Origin: Nitrososphaeraceae archaeon
GTDB taxonomy: Archaea > Thermoproteota > Nitrososphaeria > Nitrososphaerales > Nitrososphaeraceae
Direction: 5' to 3'
NCBI GenBank assembly: GCA_029240395.1
Contig: JAREAJ010000004.1
Coordinates: forward strand, 1-23,266
Length of the DNA stretch: 23,266 nt
Shown here: positions 6,603 through 14,917 of the stretch, piece by piece
Numbering within the stretch: the stretch's first letter is position 1
Layout of the letters: the number at the start of each line of letters is the position of its first letter
Notes under the pieces: generated by a model
The model's input: the letters and a program-made list of their open reading frames with translations, nothing else
Database searches by the model: none
What the model was told of the DNA's origin: nothing
Translations under genes and position numbers: made by a program

Positions 6603-7514
6603 TTATCCTCTATAGGTGCTATATTTTTTCTCACACCACTCAACTAATGATTGTAAGTTGTTAAATGCTGCATCGGCCCCTATGTCTTCATGCCTTTTCG
6701 CCAACTCTGACGTGGTGAATATTACGGTATATAGTTCTCCCTTAAGCTTGGACTTGAGAGAGCTTGCAGCAAGCGATAGAAAACGCAGAGAACTCTCTTG
6801 AGATGAGAAAATACATAATATCATCAACCCTCTTTTCTCGTTCCATGATTTTATGATGTAACGTTGGAAATCAATATCAAAGAAGGGATCTATAAGTCGC
6901 TCAACGTTTCCTATGTATGAAGAATTCCAACCGAGCATTTTGAGCTCAAGGGCGCCGCTTTTTGCCAAAACAATTCTATCCTCAGAACCAGCCACAAAAA
7001 GGACATGCGCATTCTGCATTGTGCTTTCTACCTGCGAATTAAATTTTATCAGTTCAATTGTCTCTGCTAGAGTGGTTAGTATTGATGTCCTCTCTGTCTC
7101 TCCAAGGCGCCCCCTGTCATAAAGCTCATTCAAAGTATTATAAGTAGGGATAATGACCTCGCTTAGGACTTTTATTTTATCCGGGGTCGAATTTAGTGCG
7201 CTCAGAATCACCCCATGTGACTTGTCTGGGTCATTTTGGAAAGTAGCTGTCATATAGTTTTGTTGTATTTCGAGGTAATTAATTGGAAATTCAAGATCGG
7301 TGATGCCTGAGTTCAAATACCATATATTGACCGGACCTGCTTTTTTTCTCCTTACAAGACCAAGAGTCAGCAGGACGTTTAGATATTTGGACATCGTCAT
7401 CCTATTGATTCCAGTTTTTTCTGCAAGTTCCACACCCGACAGTCCTGCGCTGTTACCTTGCAGAAGACTCATAATTTTGTGCTTTACTTCATCAAGGGTG
7501 TATCGGCGGTACAT
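6603..7514 (-). CDS. Winged-helix regulator with a possible B12-binding-like C-terminal domain
   Basis: Of the 303 residues, about 1-75 form a winged helix: helix KHKIMSLLQGN, GLSGVELAEKTGINRMTMSKYLNVL as helix-turn-helix, then a wing with RRKKAGPVNIWYL. Residues about 105-165 are helical (VIIPTYNTLNELYDRGRL) and resemble the four-helix cap that precedes cobalamin-binding domains. The rest alternates strands and helices (AHVLFVAGS, ELKMLGW, GLMILCIFSS, LYTVIFTTS) and ends in DIGADAAFNNL, like the end of a Rossmann-type B12 domain. The DxHxxG cobalt-ligand motif is absent; the matching place reads AGSEDRIVL. It could therefore bind cobalamin without the lower ligand, bind another ligand, or have lost binding. 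It diverges from argG across a 258-base promoter region, so regulation of the arginine operon is a reasonable inference. Confidence 0.65.
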   Translation of the reverse strand: MYRRYTLDEVKHKIMSLLQGNSAGLSGVELAEKTGINRMTMSKYLNVLLTLGLVRRKKAGPVNIWYLNSGITDLEFPINYLEIQQNYMTATFQNDPDKSHGVILSALNSTPDKIKVLSEVIIPTYNTLNELYDRGRLGETERTSILTTLAETIELIKFNSQVESTMQNAHVLFVAGSEDRIVLAKSGALELKMLGWNSSYIGNVERLIDPFFDIDFQRYIIKSWNEKRGLMILCIFSSQESSLRFLSLAASSLKSKLKGELYTVIFTTSELAKRHEDIGADAAFNNLQSLVEWCEKKYSTYRG

Positions 7515-7772
7515 GGCAATTTAACAACTATCGAGATATTGTAGCAACTGGGAACAATTTATTCTATCGGTAGTATTATCGTTTGCCTGATGAGGTTGAA
7601 TTATACCAGTTCTCCAGCTCCAGGTATTTACCTATCTACCTGAAAATGTATTGCATAGCTATACAGCAGATCTATCTCATAACTTTTTTGGATGCCCTTC
7701 AGGACTTCCTCTCAGATCAAGCCGTGAAGCATAAGATATAAATTTAATACCATAAAAGGATGCGCCTGTAGT
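7515..7772. promoter_or_regulatory. Divergent intergenic region between the winged-helix regulator and argG
   Basis: This 258-base non-coding stretch carries the argG core promoter at its right end and a weaker TATA-like CAATATCT (about 7534-7543, minus strand) 26 bases before the regulator start. A short inverted motif, AGGTATTTACCT at 7622-7633, sits roughly mid-way and could be an operator. No leader peptide or lysine/arginine riboswitch-like structure was recognised. Confidence 0.4.
7737..7749 (+). promoter_or_regulatory. TATA box of argG
   Basis: TATAAATTTAATA is centred about 30 bases upstream of ATG 7773, which fits a very short or absent leader. It is the strongest TATA match in the window and the likely start of the argG-lysW-argX transcript. 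Confidence 0.6.
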
Positions 7773-8993
7773 ATGGCTGAGCAAAGGGTAGTACTTGCCT
7801 ATTCAGGTGGGCTAGATACAACGGTCTGCATAAGGTATTTGCAGACCATGCATAATTTGGATGTTATTACATTAACAGTAGACTGCGGTCAGGATGATGA
7901 CTTTTATGAGATCGAGAAGAGAGCTCGATCGGCTGGTTGTCTGAAGCATATTTTTGTCGACCTAAAGAAAGAATTTGCAAGTGATTTCATAATTCCTTCG
8001 ATCAAAGCCAATGGGTTGTATCAGAATAAATATCCGCTCGGTACCGCCTTGGCTAGACCTTTAATCGCCTCTAAACTAGTAGAGGTCGCACAGGAGGAAG
8101 ATGCTCCAAATGTCGCACACGGCTGTACCGGTAAAGGCAACGACCAAGTGCGGTTCGATCTCGCGATTCGAGCGATGGATCCCAGACTCAAAATTATTGC
8201 TCCTATAAGGGATATGAACCTTACACGAGATCAAGAGATGACATTTGCAAAGGAACAAAATATTCCAGTCAGTGACGAGGCTAAAAAATATAGTGTGGAT
8301 GAGAACATCTGGGGTAGGTCGATAGAGGGAGGTGAGTTAGAGAACCCATTTCTTGAACCACCCGAGGACGCATTCCGATTTGTATCGTTCCACAAAGATG
8401 GTATCGGCGAAATCGAAATAGAATTTCGGAAAGGTGTTCCTGTTTCTATCGATGGTAACAGGACAAACATTAACGATTTGATTGCACGACTGACTCGTAT
8501 TGTCGGCTCATTCGGGGTAGGTATAATCGATCATATTGAGGATAGAGTTATAGGCATAAAGTCTAGGGAGGTTTATGAGGCTCCCGCCGCCCTTGCGATA
8601 ATTGAATCGCACAGGGATTTGGAGAAAATGGTACTGACCAACCATGAACTTCGCTTTAAGGCAATTGTCGAGGAAAGTTGGAGCTGGCTTGTTTACTCAG
8701 GTCTTTGGTATGATCCGCTTAGGGTGGACCTGGATAAGTTTATAGAGGAAACACAAGAAAGGGTCAATGGAAAAGTTAAACTCAAGATGCACAATGGATG
8801 TTTGCGTGTAACAGGTAGAGAGTCCGAATACTCCCTATACAAGAGCAACATGTCAACTTACGGTGGCTCGTCGGCCTTTGACCAGGGATTGGCAAAGGGA
8901 TTCGTTGAATTGTGGGGGTTACAAACAATAATGGCAAATGCCATAGCAAATAAGGAAGTGTCTCACAAACAAAAGGAGGAGGGAGACAGTTGA
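7773..8993 (+). CDS. argG: Argininosuccinate synthase
   Basis: The enzyme joins citrulline and aspartate using ATP to form argininosuccinate, the penultimate step of arginine synthesis in the cytoplasm. The 406-residue length is normal. The N-terminal PP-loop AYSGGLDT lies at residues 9-16. Conserved segments follow: GCTGKGNDQVRF (aspartate/ATP binding), PIRD, the NIWGRSIEGG loop, GVGIIDHIEDRVIGIKSREVYE, and a C-terminal GRESEYSLY with an S/T-rich end. ATG 7773 fits both the family N-terminus and the TATA position. Its stop overlaps the start of lysW1, so the two are translationally coupled. The partner argininosuccinate lyase is not in this window. Confidence 0.97.
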   Translation: MAEQRVVLAYSGGLDTTVCIRYLQTMHNLDVITLTVDCGQDDDFYEIEKRARSAGCLKHIFVDLKKEFASDFIIPSIKANGLYQNKYPLGTALARPLIASKLVEVAQEEDAPNVAHGCTGKGNDQVRFDLAIRAMDPRLKIIAPIRDMNLTRDQEMTFAKEQNIPVSDEAKKYSVDENIWGRSIEGGELENPFLEPPEDAFRFVSFHKDGIGEIEIEFRKGVPVSIDGNRTNINDLIARLTRIVGSFGVGIIDHIEDRVIGIKSREVYEAPAALAIIESHRDLEKMVLTNHELRFKAIVEESWSWLVYSGLWYDPLRVDLDKFIEETQERVNGKVKLKMHNGCLRVTGRESEYSLYKSNMSTYGGSSAFDQGLAKGFVELWGLQTIMANAIANKEVSHKQKEEGDS

Positions 8994-9163
8994 AGATAGA
9001 ATGTAAGGATTGCGGTGCAGAAATAAATGCTCCTGATGACGCAGTGGTAGGAGAGATCTTAACCTGTCCTGACTGCGGGGCTGATTTTGAGATTGCCTCG
9101 AAGACAGAGGAAAGAGTAGAATTAAAGCCCGCAGAATCTATAGGTGAAGATTGGGGCCAGTAG
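8990..9163 (+). CDS. lysW: LysW amino-group carrier protein, copy 1 (57 aa, ends in Gln)
   Basis: LysW carries biosynthetic intermediates on its C-terminus, shielding the amino group through lysine or arginine synthesis. The start is TTG 8990, which overlaps the argG stop and has AGGAGGA nine bases upstream; no ATG is available in frame. The protein has a zinc-binding core (C5, C8, C26, C29 with CPDCGAD), an acidic surface and the family's terminal SIGEDWG motif. The last residue is Gln, codon CAG at 9158-9160, where characterised LysW proteins end in Glu, the attachment residue. Its stop codon directly abuts argX, so this copy presumably serves arginine synthesis. A second copy at 14918 has the same Gln ending. 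Confidence 0.95.
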   Translation: MKIECKDCGAEINAPDDAVVGEILTCPDCGADFEIASKTEERVELKPAESIGEDWGQ

Positions 9164-10024
9164 ATGGTAGAGATATGTATAATATACGACAAGTTGCGAT
9201 TCGAAGAGAGGGCTCTTTATGATAAGGCAATAAAAAAGAATCTAAACGCGCAGTTAATAGACGCGAAGAATCTAATCTTAAGTACTTCTAGTAGGAAAAG
9301 CGATTTGCAATTTGGAGGCATATTGCTCCAGCGAACGGTAAGCTATTTCAGGGGCTTATATCTTACCTCGTGCCTGGAATTCCTGGGCTACAAGGTAATA
9401 AACAATTTCAACGTAGGAGAAATCTGTGGAAACAAATTAGTAACTTCCTTACATCTTGCTAAGCACCATATACCAACCCCTGAGACCGGTTTCGCATTCA
9501 GCGCAGAGGGTGCTAGGAAGATGTTGAACAAAATGGGCTACCCTGCTGTTCTTAAGCCACTCATCGGGTCTTGGGGGAGAGGAGTGTTTCCAATTCGAGA
9601 TGAAGAGACCGCCAATATTTTAGTTGAGACGAGAGAAGAAAACGGAAATGCTCTATCCCGCATCTACTATATTCAAGAGATGGTCGAGAGGCCTCCGCGT
9701 GACGTACGATGTATCGTAGTAGATGACAACGTAATTACGGCGATTTATCGCTACTCCCCGGGCAATGAATGGAGAACAAATGTAGCCATGGGAGGGAAGG
9801 CGGAAAAAGCTACCATAACAAATGAGCTCGAGGATATCGTTCTCAGGGCCGCAAGATCCGTAGGTGGAGGTATCCTTGGCGTAGATCTCATGGAAGATAG
9901 GAGTCGAGGTCTTTTGGTACATGAAATAAATAATACCGTCGAATTTAGGGGTGCTCAAGATGTTTCGGAAGTGGATATTGCTGATGCAATTTTAGATTAT
10001 GCAATAAAGATCGCCAAGAGCTAA
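9164..10024 (+). CDS. argX: ArgX-type LysW-glutamate ligase (RimK-like ATP-grasp)
   Basis: This 286-residue ATP-grasp ligase attaches the amino group of glutamate (or aminoadipate in LysX) to the LysW C-terminus using ATP. Visible family marks are IIYDKLRFEERALYD at the N-terminus, QRTVSYF, GNKL, GYPAVLKPLIGSWGRG (ATP-binding), YIQEMVERPPRDVRCIVV, AIYRYS, and the Mg/ATP-binding GVDLMED...HEINNTVEF near residues 240-265. The end of that stretch reads NNTVEFRG, while the second ligase at 15093 reads NNTTEFKNTV with TGKDIPG as in Thermus LysX. With the argG linkage this makes ArgX the better call here; substrate choice is inferred. ATG 9164 follows the lysW1 stop without a gap, indicating tight coupling. 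Confidence 0.85.
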   Translation: MVEICIIYDKLRFEERALYDKAIKKNLNAQLIDAKNLILSTSSRKSDLQFGGILLQRTVSYFRGLYLTSCLEFLGYKVINNFNVGEICGNKLVTSLHLAKHHIPTPETGFAFSAEGARKMLNKMGYPAVLKPLIGSWGRGVFPIRDEETANILVETREENGNALSRIYYIQEMVERPPRDVRCIVVDDNVITAIYRYSPGNEWRTNVAMGGKAEKATITNELEDIVLRAARSVGGGILGVDLMEDRSRGLLVHEINNTVEFRGAQDVSEVDIADAILDYAIKIAKS

Positions 10025-10138
10025 CCTGAGAAGTCACGAAGTGTTATTGCCACTGAAATAACCGTAGCCGAGGGATCGCTTCATTAATATGACAAAATTC
10101 ATAAAGTGTGCTATTAACAGAGAACCAAGAAACAGATA
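10025..10138. promoter_or_regulatory. 114-base gap between argX and argC, possible internal promoter
   Basis: This is the only sizeable break inside the arginine run. It is AT-rich, with a weak TATA-like stretch (TTCATAAAG) about 35-40 bases before the argC ATG. An internal start for the shared argC-argB-argD genes is plausible but unproven. Confidence 0.3.
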
Positions 10139-11191
10139 ATGAAAGTTGGAGTCGTTGGGGCATCAGGTTATGTCGGCGGTGAACTGTTACGCCTCCTTGT
10201 TTCTCATCCAGAGACCGAAGTGAGCACGGTGACGTCCCGACAAAGGGCCGGGGAATATGTGCATAGAGTTCATCCAAGCCTAAAAGGTTTCATAGATTTG
10301 ACTTTTTCTCCAATGGATATTGAAAAGTTGGTCAATTCCTGTGATTTAGTTTTCACCGCAGTCCCACATGGAAAAGCAAACACGGTAGTTAAAGAGCTAT
10401 ACGCAAGAGGGATCAGGATAATCGATTTATCAGCCGACTTTCGTTTGAGAAATCCTAAAGACTATGTAAAATGGTATGGCTGGGAGCACCCTTTCCCAGA
10501 GCTCCTCGCTAAGTCTGCATACGGAGTTCCAGAATTGCATAGAGAGGAGATAAGGAGATCTCAGTTAGTGTCCTGTCCTGGATGCATGGCCGTCACGTCC
10601 CTTCTTGCGATCAAGCCTCTTGTTGAAAACAAAGTTATAGAAACCAATCGCATAGTTGTTGACAGTAAAATAGGATCTTCGGGTGCAGGCGCCCAGGCCA
10701 ATGCAGGAACTCATCATGCAATGAGATACGGTGTCATAAGACCATACAAACCAGCAAAACATCGACATACAGGTGAAATTGAACAAGAACTTAGCCTAGT
10801 TGCAAAGAAGGACATCAAGATTAGCCTGAGCCCCCATGCTGTCAATATTGTCAGGGGAATCCTAACTACTAATCATACATTTATGGATCGGAGTGTTTCG
10901 GAAGTAGATTTATGGAAAATGTTTAGGAGCTCCTACAAAAATGAGCCATTCATCAGATTCATACGAGATAAAAAAGGTCTTTACAAATTTCCTGATCCCA
11001 AATTCGTAATAGGATCAAATCTCTGCGACATTGGTTTTGATATAGATGAAGATAACCAGAGAATCGTAGCACTCTCTGCATCAGACAATCTAATGAAAGG
11101 AGCAGCCGGATCGGCAATACAAAACATGAATGTTATGTTTCAATACGACGAGAAAGATGGGTTAAATTACACCCCTGTAACCCCAGTATGA
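10139..11191 (+). CDS. argC: LysW-gamma-glutamyl/aminoadipyl phosphate reductase (ArgC/LysY)
   Basis: The 350-residue enzyme reduces the carrier-bound acyl phosphate to the semialdehyde with NADPH. It has an N-terminal Rossmann motif GASGYVGGELLRLL (residues 7-20), the conserved HPSL..., the catalytic Cys149 in SCPGCMAVTS, the SSGAGAQANAGTHH loop, the KHRHTGEIEQEL segment with the catalytic-site His, and VRGILTT. Length and motifs fit the LysY/ArgC group. It is the only copy in the window and so is probably bifunctional, serving both lysine and arginine, as shown for Sulfolobus. Its last bases overlap argB by four (ATGA). Confidence 0.93.
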   Translation: MKVGVVGASGYVGGELLRLLVSHPETEVSTVTSRQRAGEYVHRVHPSLKGFIDLTFSPMDIEKLVNSCDLVFTAVPHGKANTVVKELYARGIRIIDLSADFRLRNPKDYVKWYGWEHPFPELLAKSAYGVPELHREEIRRSQLVSCPGCMAVTSLLAIKPLVENKVIETNRIVVDSKIGSSGAGAQANAGTHHAMRYGVIRPYKPAKHRHTGEIEQELSLVAKKDIKISLSPHAVNIVRGILTTNHTFMDRSVSEVDLWKMFRSSYKNEPFIRFIRDKKGLYKFPDPKFVIGSNLCDIGFDIDEDNQRIVALSASDNLMKGAAGSAIQNMNVMFQYDEKDGLNYTPVTPV

Positions 11192-11991
11192 TAGTTGTGA
11201 AGCTAGGTGGAAGCATCATTCATGATCTTAATCCTAGCACTATTCCGGATATTAAAAACGTTTTCGCTAGGGAGAAGTTGGTGCTAGTTCACGGCGGAGG
11301 GAAAGAGGTAACTGACACCGCGTTCAAGTTGGGCAAAGAACAGAATTTTGTGATATCTCCTGGAGGAGTTAAAAGCAGATATACCGATAAAGAAACTGCC
11401 GAAATCTACACAATGGTAATGGCAGGAAAAATAAATAAGGTAATTGTAAAAATGTTCCTGGAACAGGGAATAAAAGCCGTCGGAATTTCAGGTATTGATG
11501 GTGGTCTAATGAGGGCTAGCCGTAAAAAGAGACTCCTTATTTTAAATGACAAAGGTAGAAAAATGGCAATAGAGGGAGGTTTTACAGGAAAAATAAGTGG
11601 AGTTGACCCATTGTTGTTGAATATTATAGCAAACAATGGATTTCTTCCTATTGTCTCCCCCGTCGCGTTTAGTGATGAATTCGATTTCCTAAACGTAGAT
11701 GGAGATAGAGCGGCAGCAAACATAGCGGCTGGAATAGGTGCCAATAAAGTAATTTTTCTAACAAACGTGGAAGGCTTAATTTTGGACCATAGTATCGTAT
11801 CCCACATGAGCCTCGCGGAGGCTAAGGCGATAATCCCTTCAATCGGATTTGGAATGGAGAAGAAAGTGCTTGCCTGCACGGAAGCTTTGGAGATGGGAGT
11901 TGAGGAGGCGATTATAGGATCCGGGAAAGTGGCTGCTCCAGTGTCCGCTGCACTAAATCATCTTAACTGTACAGTGATCAGTAAGACATGA
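11188..11991 (+). CDS. lysZ: LysW-aminoadipate/glutamate kinase (ArgB/LysZ)
   Basis: The 267-residue amino-acid kinase phosphorylates the carboxylate of LysW-bound glutamate or aminoadipate. The ATP-binding N-terminus MIVVKLGGSI, the HGGGKEVTD substrate loop, SRYTDKETAE and the late FLTNVEGL plus GFGMEKKVLA segments match the N-acetylglutamate kinase superfamily in its carrier-dependent subgroup. Start ATG 11188 overlaps the argC stop (ATGA) and its own stop overlaps argD in the same way, so the three are translationally coupled. Single copy, hence presumed to act in both pathways. Confidence 0.92.
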   Translation: MIVVKLGGSIIHDLNPSTIPDIKNVFAREKLVLVHGGGKEVTDTAFKLGKEQNFVISPGGVKSRYTDKETAEIYTMVMAGKINKVIVKMFLEQGIKAVGISGIDGGLMRASRKKRLLILNDKGRKMAIEGGFTGKISGVDPLLLNIIANNGFLPIVSPVAFSDEFDFLNVDGDRAAANIAAGIGANKVIFLTNVEGLILDHSIVSHMSLAEAKAIIPSIGFGMEKKVLACTEALEMGVEEAIIGSGKVAAPVSAALNHLNCTVISKT

Positions 11992-13163
11992 GCGAAGAAG
12001 ATCATAATACTCCCAGCCTTTATCAGAAATTTCCGGTTAATATAGACCGTGGCTTGGGAGCTAGAGTATGGGATAATCTTGGTAAGGAATATATTGATTG
12101 CATGGGAGGTTACGGCGTTGCTCTCGTAGGCCATTGCAACGCGAGAGTTGTTGATGCTATCAAGAATCAAGCAGAAAGACTTCTTGTATGTCACATGTCC
12201 CTGTATAATGACACTAGAGAGGATTTCATAAAAAAAACGCAGTCCATCGCGCCCCCGGGACTTAACAAGATCTTTTTTAGCAACAGTGGTGCGGAGGCAG
12301 TGGAAGCAGCTCTGAAATTTGCAAGGAAATATACTGGTAAGGCAGGTATCATTTCTATGACAGGTGGATATCACGGGAAGACTTTTGGTGCACTTTCTGT
12401 GACTTATAGCGAAAAGTATCGTAAACCTTTTGCGCCCCTTCTAGAAGGAGTAAAGTTCGTTCCATATACCAGTTTAGATATAGAGCAGGCCATAGATGAA
12501 ACTATAGGAACAATTATTATAGAACCTATACAGGGTGAGACAGGTATTATTCTTCCTCCGGAAGGATTGCTTCGGCACATAAGAGAAGCGTGTACCAAGC
12601 TTGGTATTGTCCTAGTATTCGATGAAATTCAGAGCGGTCTCGGAAGGACAGGCAAGATGTGGGCGGGTGAACACTGGAATGCGGTACCTGATATAATGTG
12701 TCTAGCAAAAGGGATGGCAGGGGGCGTTCCCATAGGTCTGACACTGAGCAAGCCAGAAATAATTGAATCACTCCGGGTCGGAGAACATTCCTCGACATTC
12801 GGCGGGAATCCTCTTGCGTGCGCTGCTGGGTCTGCGACCATAGATGCACTAACAAAGGACAAATTAGTTGAAAACGCTGCGGAGGCAGGCGCATACTTCA
12901 AGGAGGGCCTCGTAGTACTGAAGGACAAGCATAGAATAGTCAGAGAAGTGAGAGGGCTGGGCCTAATGTTGGCGATGGAATTGCGTTTTGACGTAAGGAA
13001 TCTGCTACTTGATGGAATAAATCATGGTCTACTGATGCTCTACTCGGGCAAAAATATCCTCAGGTTGCTACCTCCGTTGTTAATGGATAAAACGACAATT
13101 TCTACGGCGCTAGAAATTATGGATAACCTCCTATTAGCTGAGGAGAAGAGAAGGAATGTCTAA
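11988..13163 (+). CDS. lysJ: LysW-aminoadipate/glutamate semialdehyde aminotransferase (ArgD/LysJ)
   Basis: A class-III PLP aminotransferase of 391 residues. Conserved marks are FFSNSGAEAVEAALKFAR (residues 96-113, phosphate-binding), GGYHGKTFGALS, the PLP-contacting FDEIQSGLGRTG at 211-222 and the Schiff-base lysine K241 in CLAKGMAGG, then STFGGNPLACAAG. It converts the carrier-bound semialdehyde to LysW-lysine or LysW-ornithine with glutamate as amino donor. The four-base overlap with lysZ and eight-base overlap with the lrp gene show one transcription unit. Confidence 0.93.
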   Translation: MSEEDHNTPSLYQKFPVNIDRGLGARVWDNLGKEYIDCMGGYGVALVGHCNARVVDAIKNQAERLLVCHMSLYNDTREDFIKKTQSIAPPGLNKIFFSNSGAEAVEAALKFARKYTGKAGIISMTGGYHGKTFGALSVTYSEKYRKPFAPLLEGVKFVPYTSLDIEQAIDETIGTIIIEPIQGETGIILPPEGLLRHIREACTKLGIVLVFDEIQSGLGRTGKMWAGEHWNAVPDIMCLAKGMAGGVPIGLTLSKPEIIESLRVGEHSSTFGGNPLACAAGSATIDALTKDKLVENAAEAGAYFKEGLVVLKDKHRIVREVRGLGLMLAMELRFDVRNLLLDGINHGLLMLYSGKNILRLLPPLLMDKTTISTALEIMDNLLLAEEKRRNV

Positions 13164-13584
13164 TCTACTAGACCCTATCGACGAAAAGATAATTTCTATT
13201 CTGAAAATTAATTCACGTCGACCATTTGTTGAAATTGCTAGAGAGATTGGGCTGTCGGAGTCAGCAATCAGGAGAAGAGTAAAAAATCTCATGGATACAA
13301 AAATAATTAAGCGGTTTACCCTTGAATTGGATAACAAAAATAGAACCAGCGCCATTACACTTATTTCAGTGACATCGACATCAGACACCTCGACAGTATC
13401 TACTGCCCTAATGAGCTTAAATGGGGTAGAAGTGATTTACGAAATTACTGGGCAATACGACATTGCGGCTATTATAAGCTCCTCTTCCGTTTCTGAAATT
13501 AATCGTTGCATTGATGATGTACGAAGAATAGAGGGGGTTTCTGACACCAATACTGTTATTGTACTAAGGACAATGCATCAGTGA
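13156..13584 (+). CDS. Lrp/AsnC-family regulator, LysM-like
   Basis: The 142-residue protein has the standard Lrp layout. An N-terminal helix-turn-helix (IDEKIISILKINSRRPFVEIAREIGLSES, then AIRRRVKNLMD) occupies residues 8-50, and a RAM effector domain follows (ITLISVTSTSD, YEITGQYDIAAIISSSS, SDTNTVIVL) at about 65-140, with the usual G-x-YD signature. In Sulfolobus the lysine-operon regulator LysM is an Lrp protein encoded beside lysWXJK. Gene position makes an amino-acid-responsive regulator of this operon the best guess. It starts inside lysJ (eight-base overlap), so its amount tracks operon expression, suggesting autoregulation. Ligand is not readable from sequence. Confidence 0.88.
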   Translation: MSNLLDPIDEKIISILKINSRRPFVEIAREIGLSESAIRRRVKNLMDTKIIKRFTLELDNKNRTSAITLISVTSTSDTSTVSTALMSLNGVEVIYEITGQYDIAAIISSSSVSEINRCIDDVRRIEGVSDTNTVIVLRTMHQ

Positions 13585-13665
13585 CTCAGGTTCGTTTACC
13601 GTTCTGCCGATTGTCAGAGTAATACCCGGCCAAACGTTAGGAATACGCACGCAACGATGCGAAAA

Positions 13666-13675
13666 GGTTTATAAC
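13666..13675 (+). promoter_or_regulatory. TATA-like box for the homocitrate synthase operon
   Basis: GGTTTATAAC is centred about 32 bases before ATG 13702 and 23 bases before the alternative GTG 13693. The spacing favours the ATG. It gives the second biosynthetic run its own promoter after the lrp gene. Confidence 0.5.
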
Positions 13676-13701
13676 AGGTCTGAAATGAGGTTGTGCCAAT
13701 A

Positions 13702-14913
13702 ATGTCGCTAGTGTCGGAGGATGCGAACTACTATGCTCACCAGTATAACGAATCGGAGAAGGATAAAAAAATAATTACCATTCTTGATTCGACGCTTCGT
13801 GAAGGAGAACAACATCCCGGAGTGTCTTTCACAACGAAACAAAGAATCCAGATAGCATGGATGCTAGATTCTTTTGGCGTGGATCAAATTGAGATAAGTC
13901 CGGTAATTTCAGAGGAACATCTTATTTCTACTAAGACTATTTTAAAGCAAGGGCTCAGAGCTGATATTGTTGCCCACGTCAGAGCAACTAAATCTGACGT
14001 AGATATTGCCATCAAATGCGGCGCCACGTGGGTCGCAACGTACTTGGGAATCTCTGACGTCCATTTATCTGCAAAGTTGAAGATATCTAGGGAAGAAGCC
14101 AAGATGAGGGCTCTCGAGGTAGCAGACTACATTAAAGCTCACGGATTAAAGGCTAGGTTTACTATGGAAGACGCTAGCAGAACAGATCCAAAATTCCTAG
14201 TTGACATATGTAAGGAGATGAACAAGCGAAACATGGAGAGGATCAGCATCCCTGATACGGTGGGGATCATGCGCCCCAGAGGTATGTACAACCTGGTCAA
14301 AATGGTACATAATAATATAGACTCTTCCAGAACATTACTAGATGTCCACTGTCATAACGATGTCGGGCTCGCTCTTGCAAACGGATTAGCAGGATGTGAA
14401 GCTGGAGCCAGCCAAATCCATACTACAATAGACGGATTAGGAGAACGAACAGGAATCCCGAATCTTGCTGAAACAGCAGTTGCCCTAACACTGATTTACA
14501 AATCAAGCAATCGTCTCAGACTCCATATGTTAAAAGATTTGTCAAGAACAGTCTCACAATACACAAACTTGGACATACCGGAATCAAAACCAATTGTTGG
14601 AGACAGCGCATATAAACATAAAGCGGGGACGCATCTTGCTGCAATACTCAAAAATCCCTCAGCATATGAAATTCTTGAACCAAAAACAGTTGGAAATCGG
14701 CGGAAAATCGTGTTCGGCGAACTCGCAGGGAAGAATGGCGCAGCCTATCTATTATCACTGCTCGGCCTGGAAACAAATGAGCAAGACGCGAAAACCCTTG
14801 CCAGGGGTATGAAGGAATTGCGAATGGGCGACATCCTTGAATTATATTTGGATGATCGGCTCGAAAGAAAGATACTTAATAATGCTTCACCCGATATACC
14901 GATGAAGGAGTAA
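13702..14913 (+). CDS. lysS: Homocitrate synthase
   Basis: This enzyme condenses acetyl-CoA with 2-oxoglutarate, the first step of the aminoadipate route to lysine. From ATG 13702 it has 403 residues. Marks of the DRE-TIM metallolyase family are DSTLREGEQHPG (residues 29-40) and metal ligands in HCHNDVG (H216, H218). The LDGLGERTGIPNLAE-like region follows, then SAYKHKAGTHLAAIL and FGELAGKNGA. The REGEQ and GERTGI variants are closer to homocitrate synthase than to isopropylmalate synthase. A long C-terminal RAM-type allosteric domain, present in Sulfolobus homologues, is lacking. The GTG at 13693 would add three residues but sits too near the TATA box. It leads the lysW2-lysX-lysK run, four bases before lysW2. 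Confidence 0.9.
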   Translation: MSLVSEDANYYAHQYNESEKDKKIITILDSTLREGEQHPGVSFTTKQRIQIAWMLDSFGVDQIEISPVISEEHLISTKTILKQGLRADIVAHVRATKSDVDIAIKCGATWVATYLGISDVHLSAKLKISREEAKMRALEVADYIKAHGLKARFTMEDASRTDPKFLVDICKEMNKRNMERISIPDTVGIMRPRGMYNLVKMVHNNIDSSRTLLDVHCHNDVGLALANGLAGCEAGASQIHTTIDGLGERTGIPNLAETAVALTLIYKSSNRLRLHMLKDLSRTVSQYTNLDIPESKPIVGDSAYKHKAGTHLAAILKNPSAYEILEPKTVGNRRKIVFGELAGKNGAAYLLSLLGLETNEQDAKTLARGMKELRMGDILELYLDDRLERKILNNASPDIPMKE

Positions 14914-14917
14914 CAAA

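Noticed and set aside
7622..7633. AGGTATTTACCT-like inverted motif as an Lrp operator
   Set aside because: Only one copy and no second site in the homocitrate synthase promoter; kept only as a remark in the intergenic entry.
7587..7645. Possible C/D-box guide RNA: CTGATGA at the left and CTGA about 50 bases later
   Set aside because: The left box has C instead of a purine at its first position and no internal C'/D' pair or flanking stem is clear.
11406..12928. Long minus-strand frames of 99-157 codons
   Set aside because: Antisense to lysZ and lysJ, whose coding sense is certain; the frames are by-products of codon bias.
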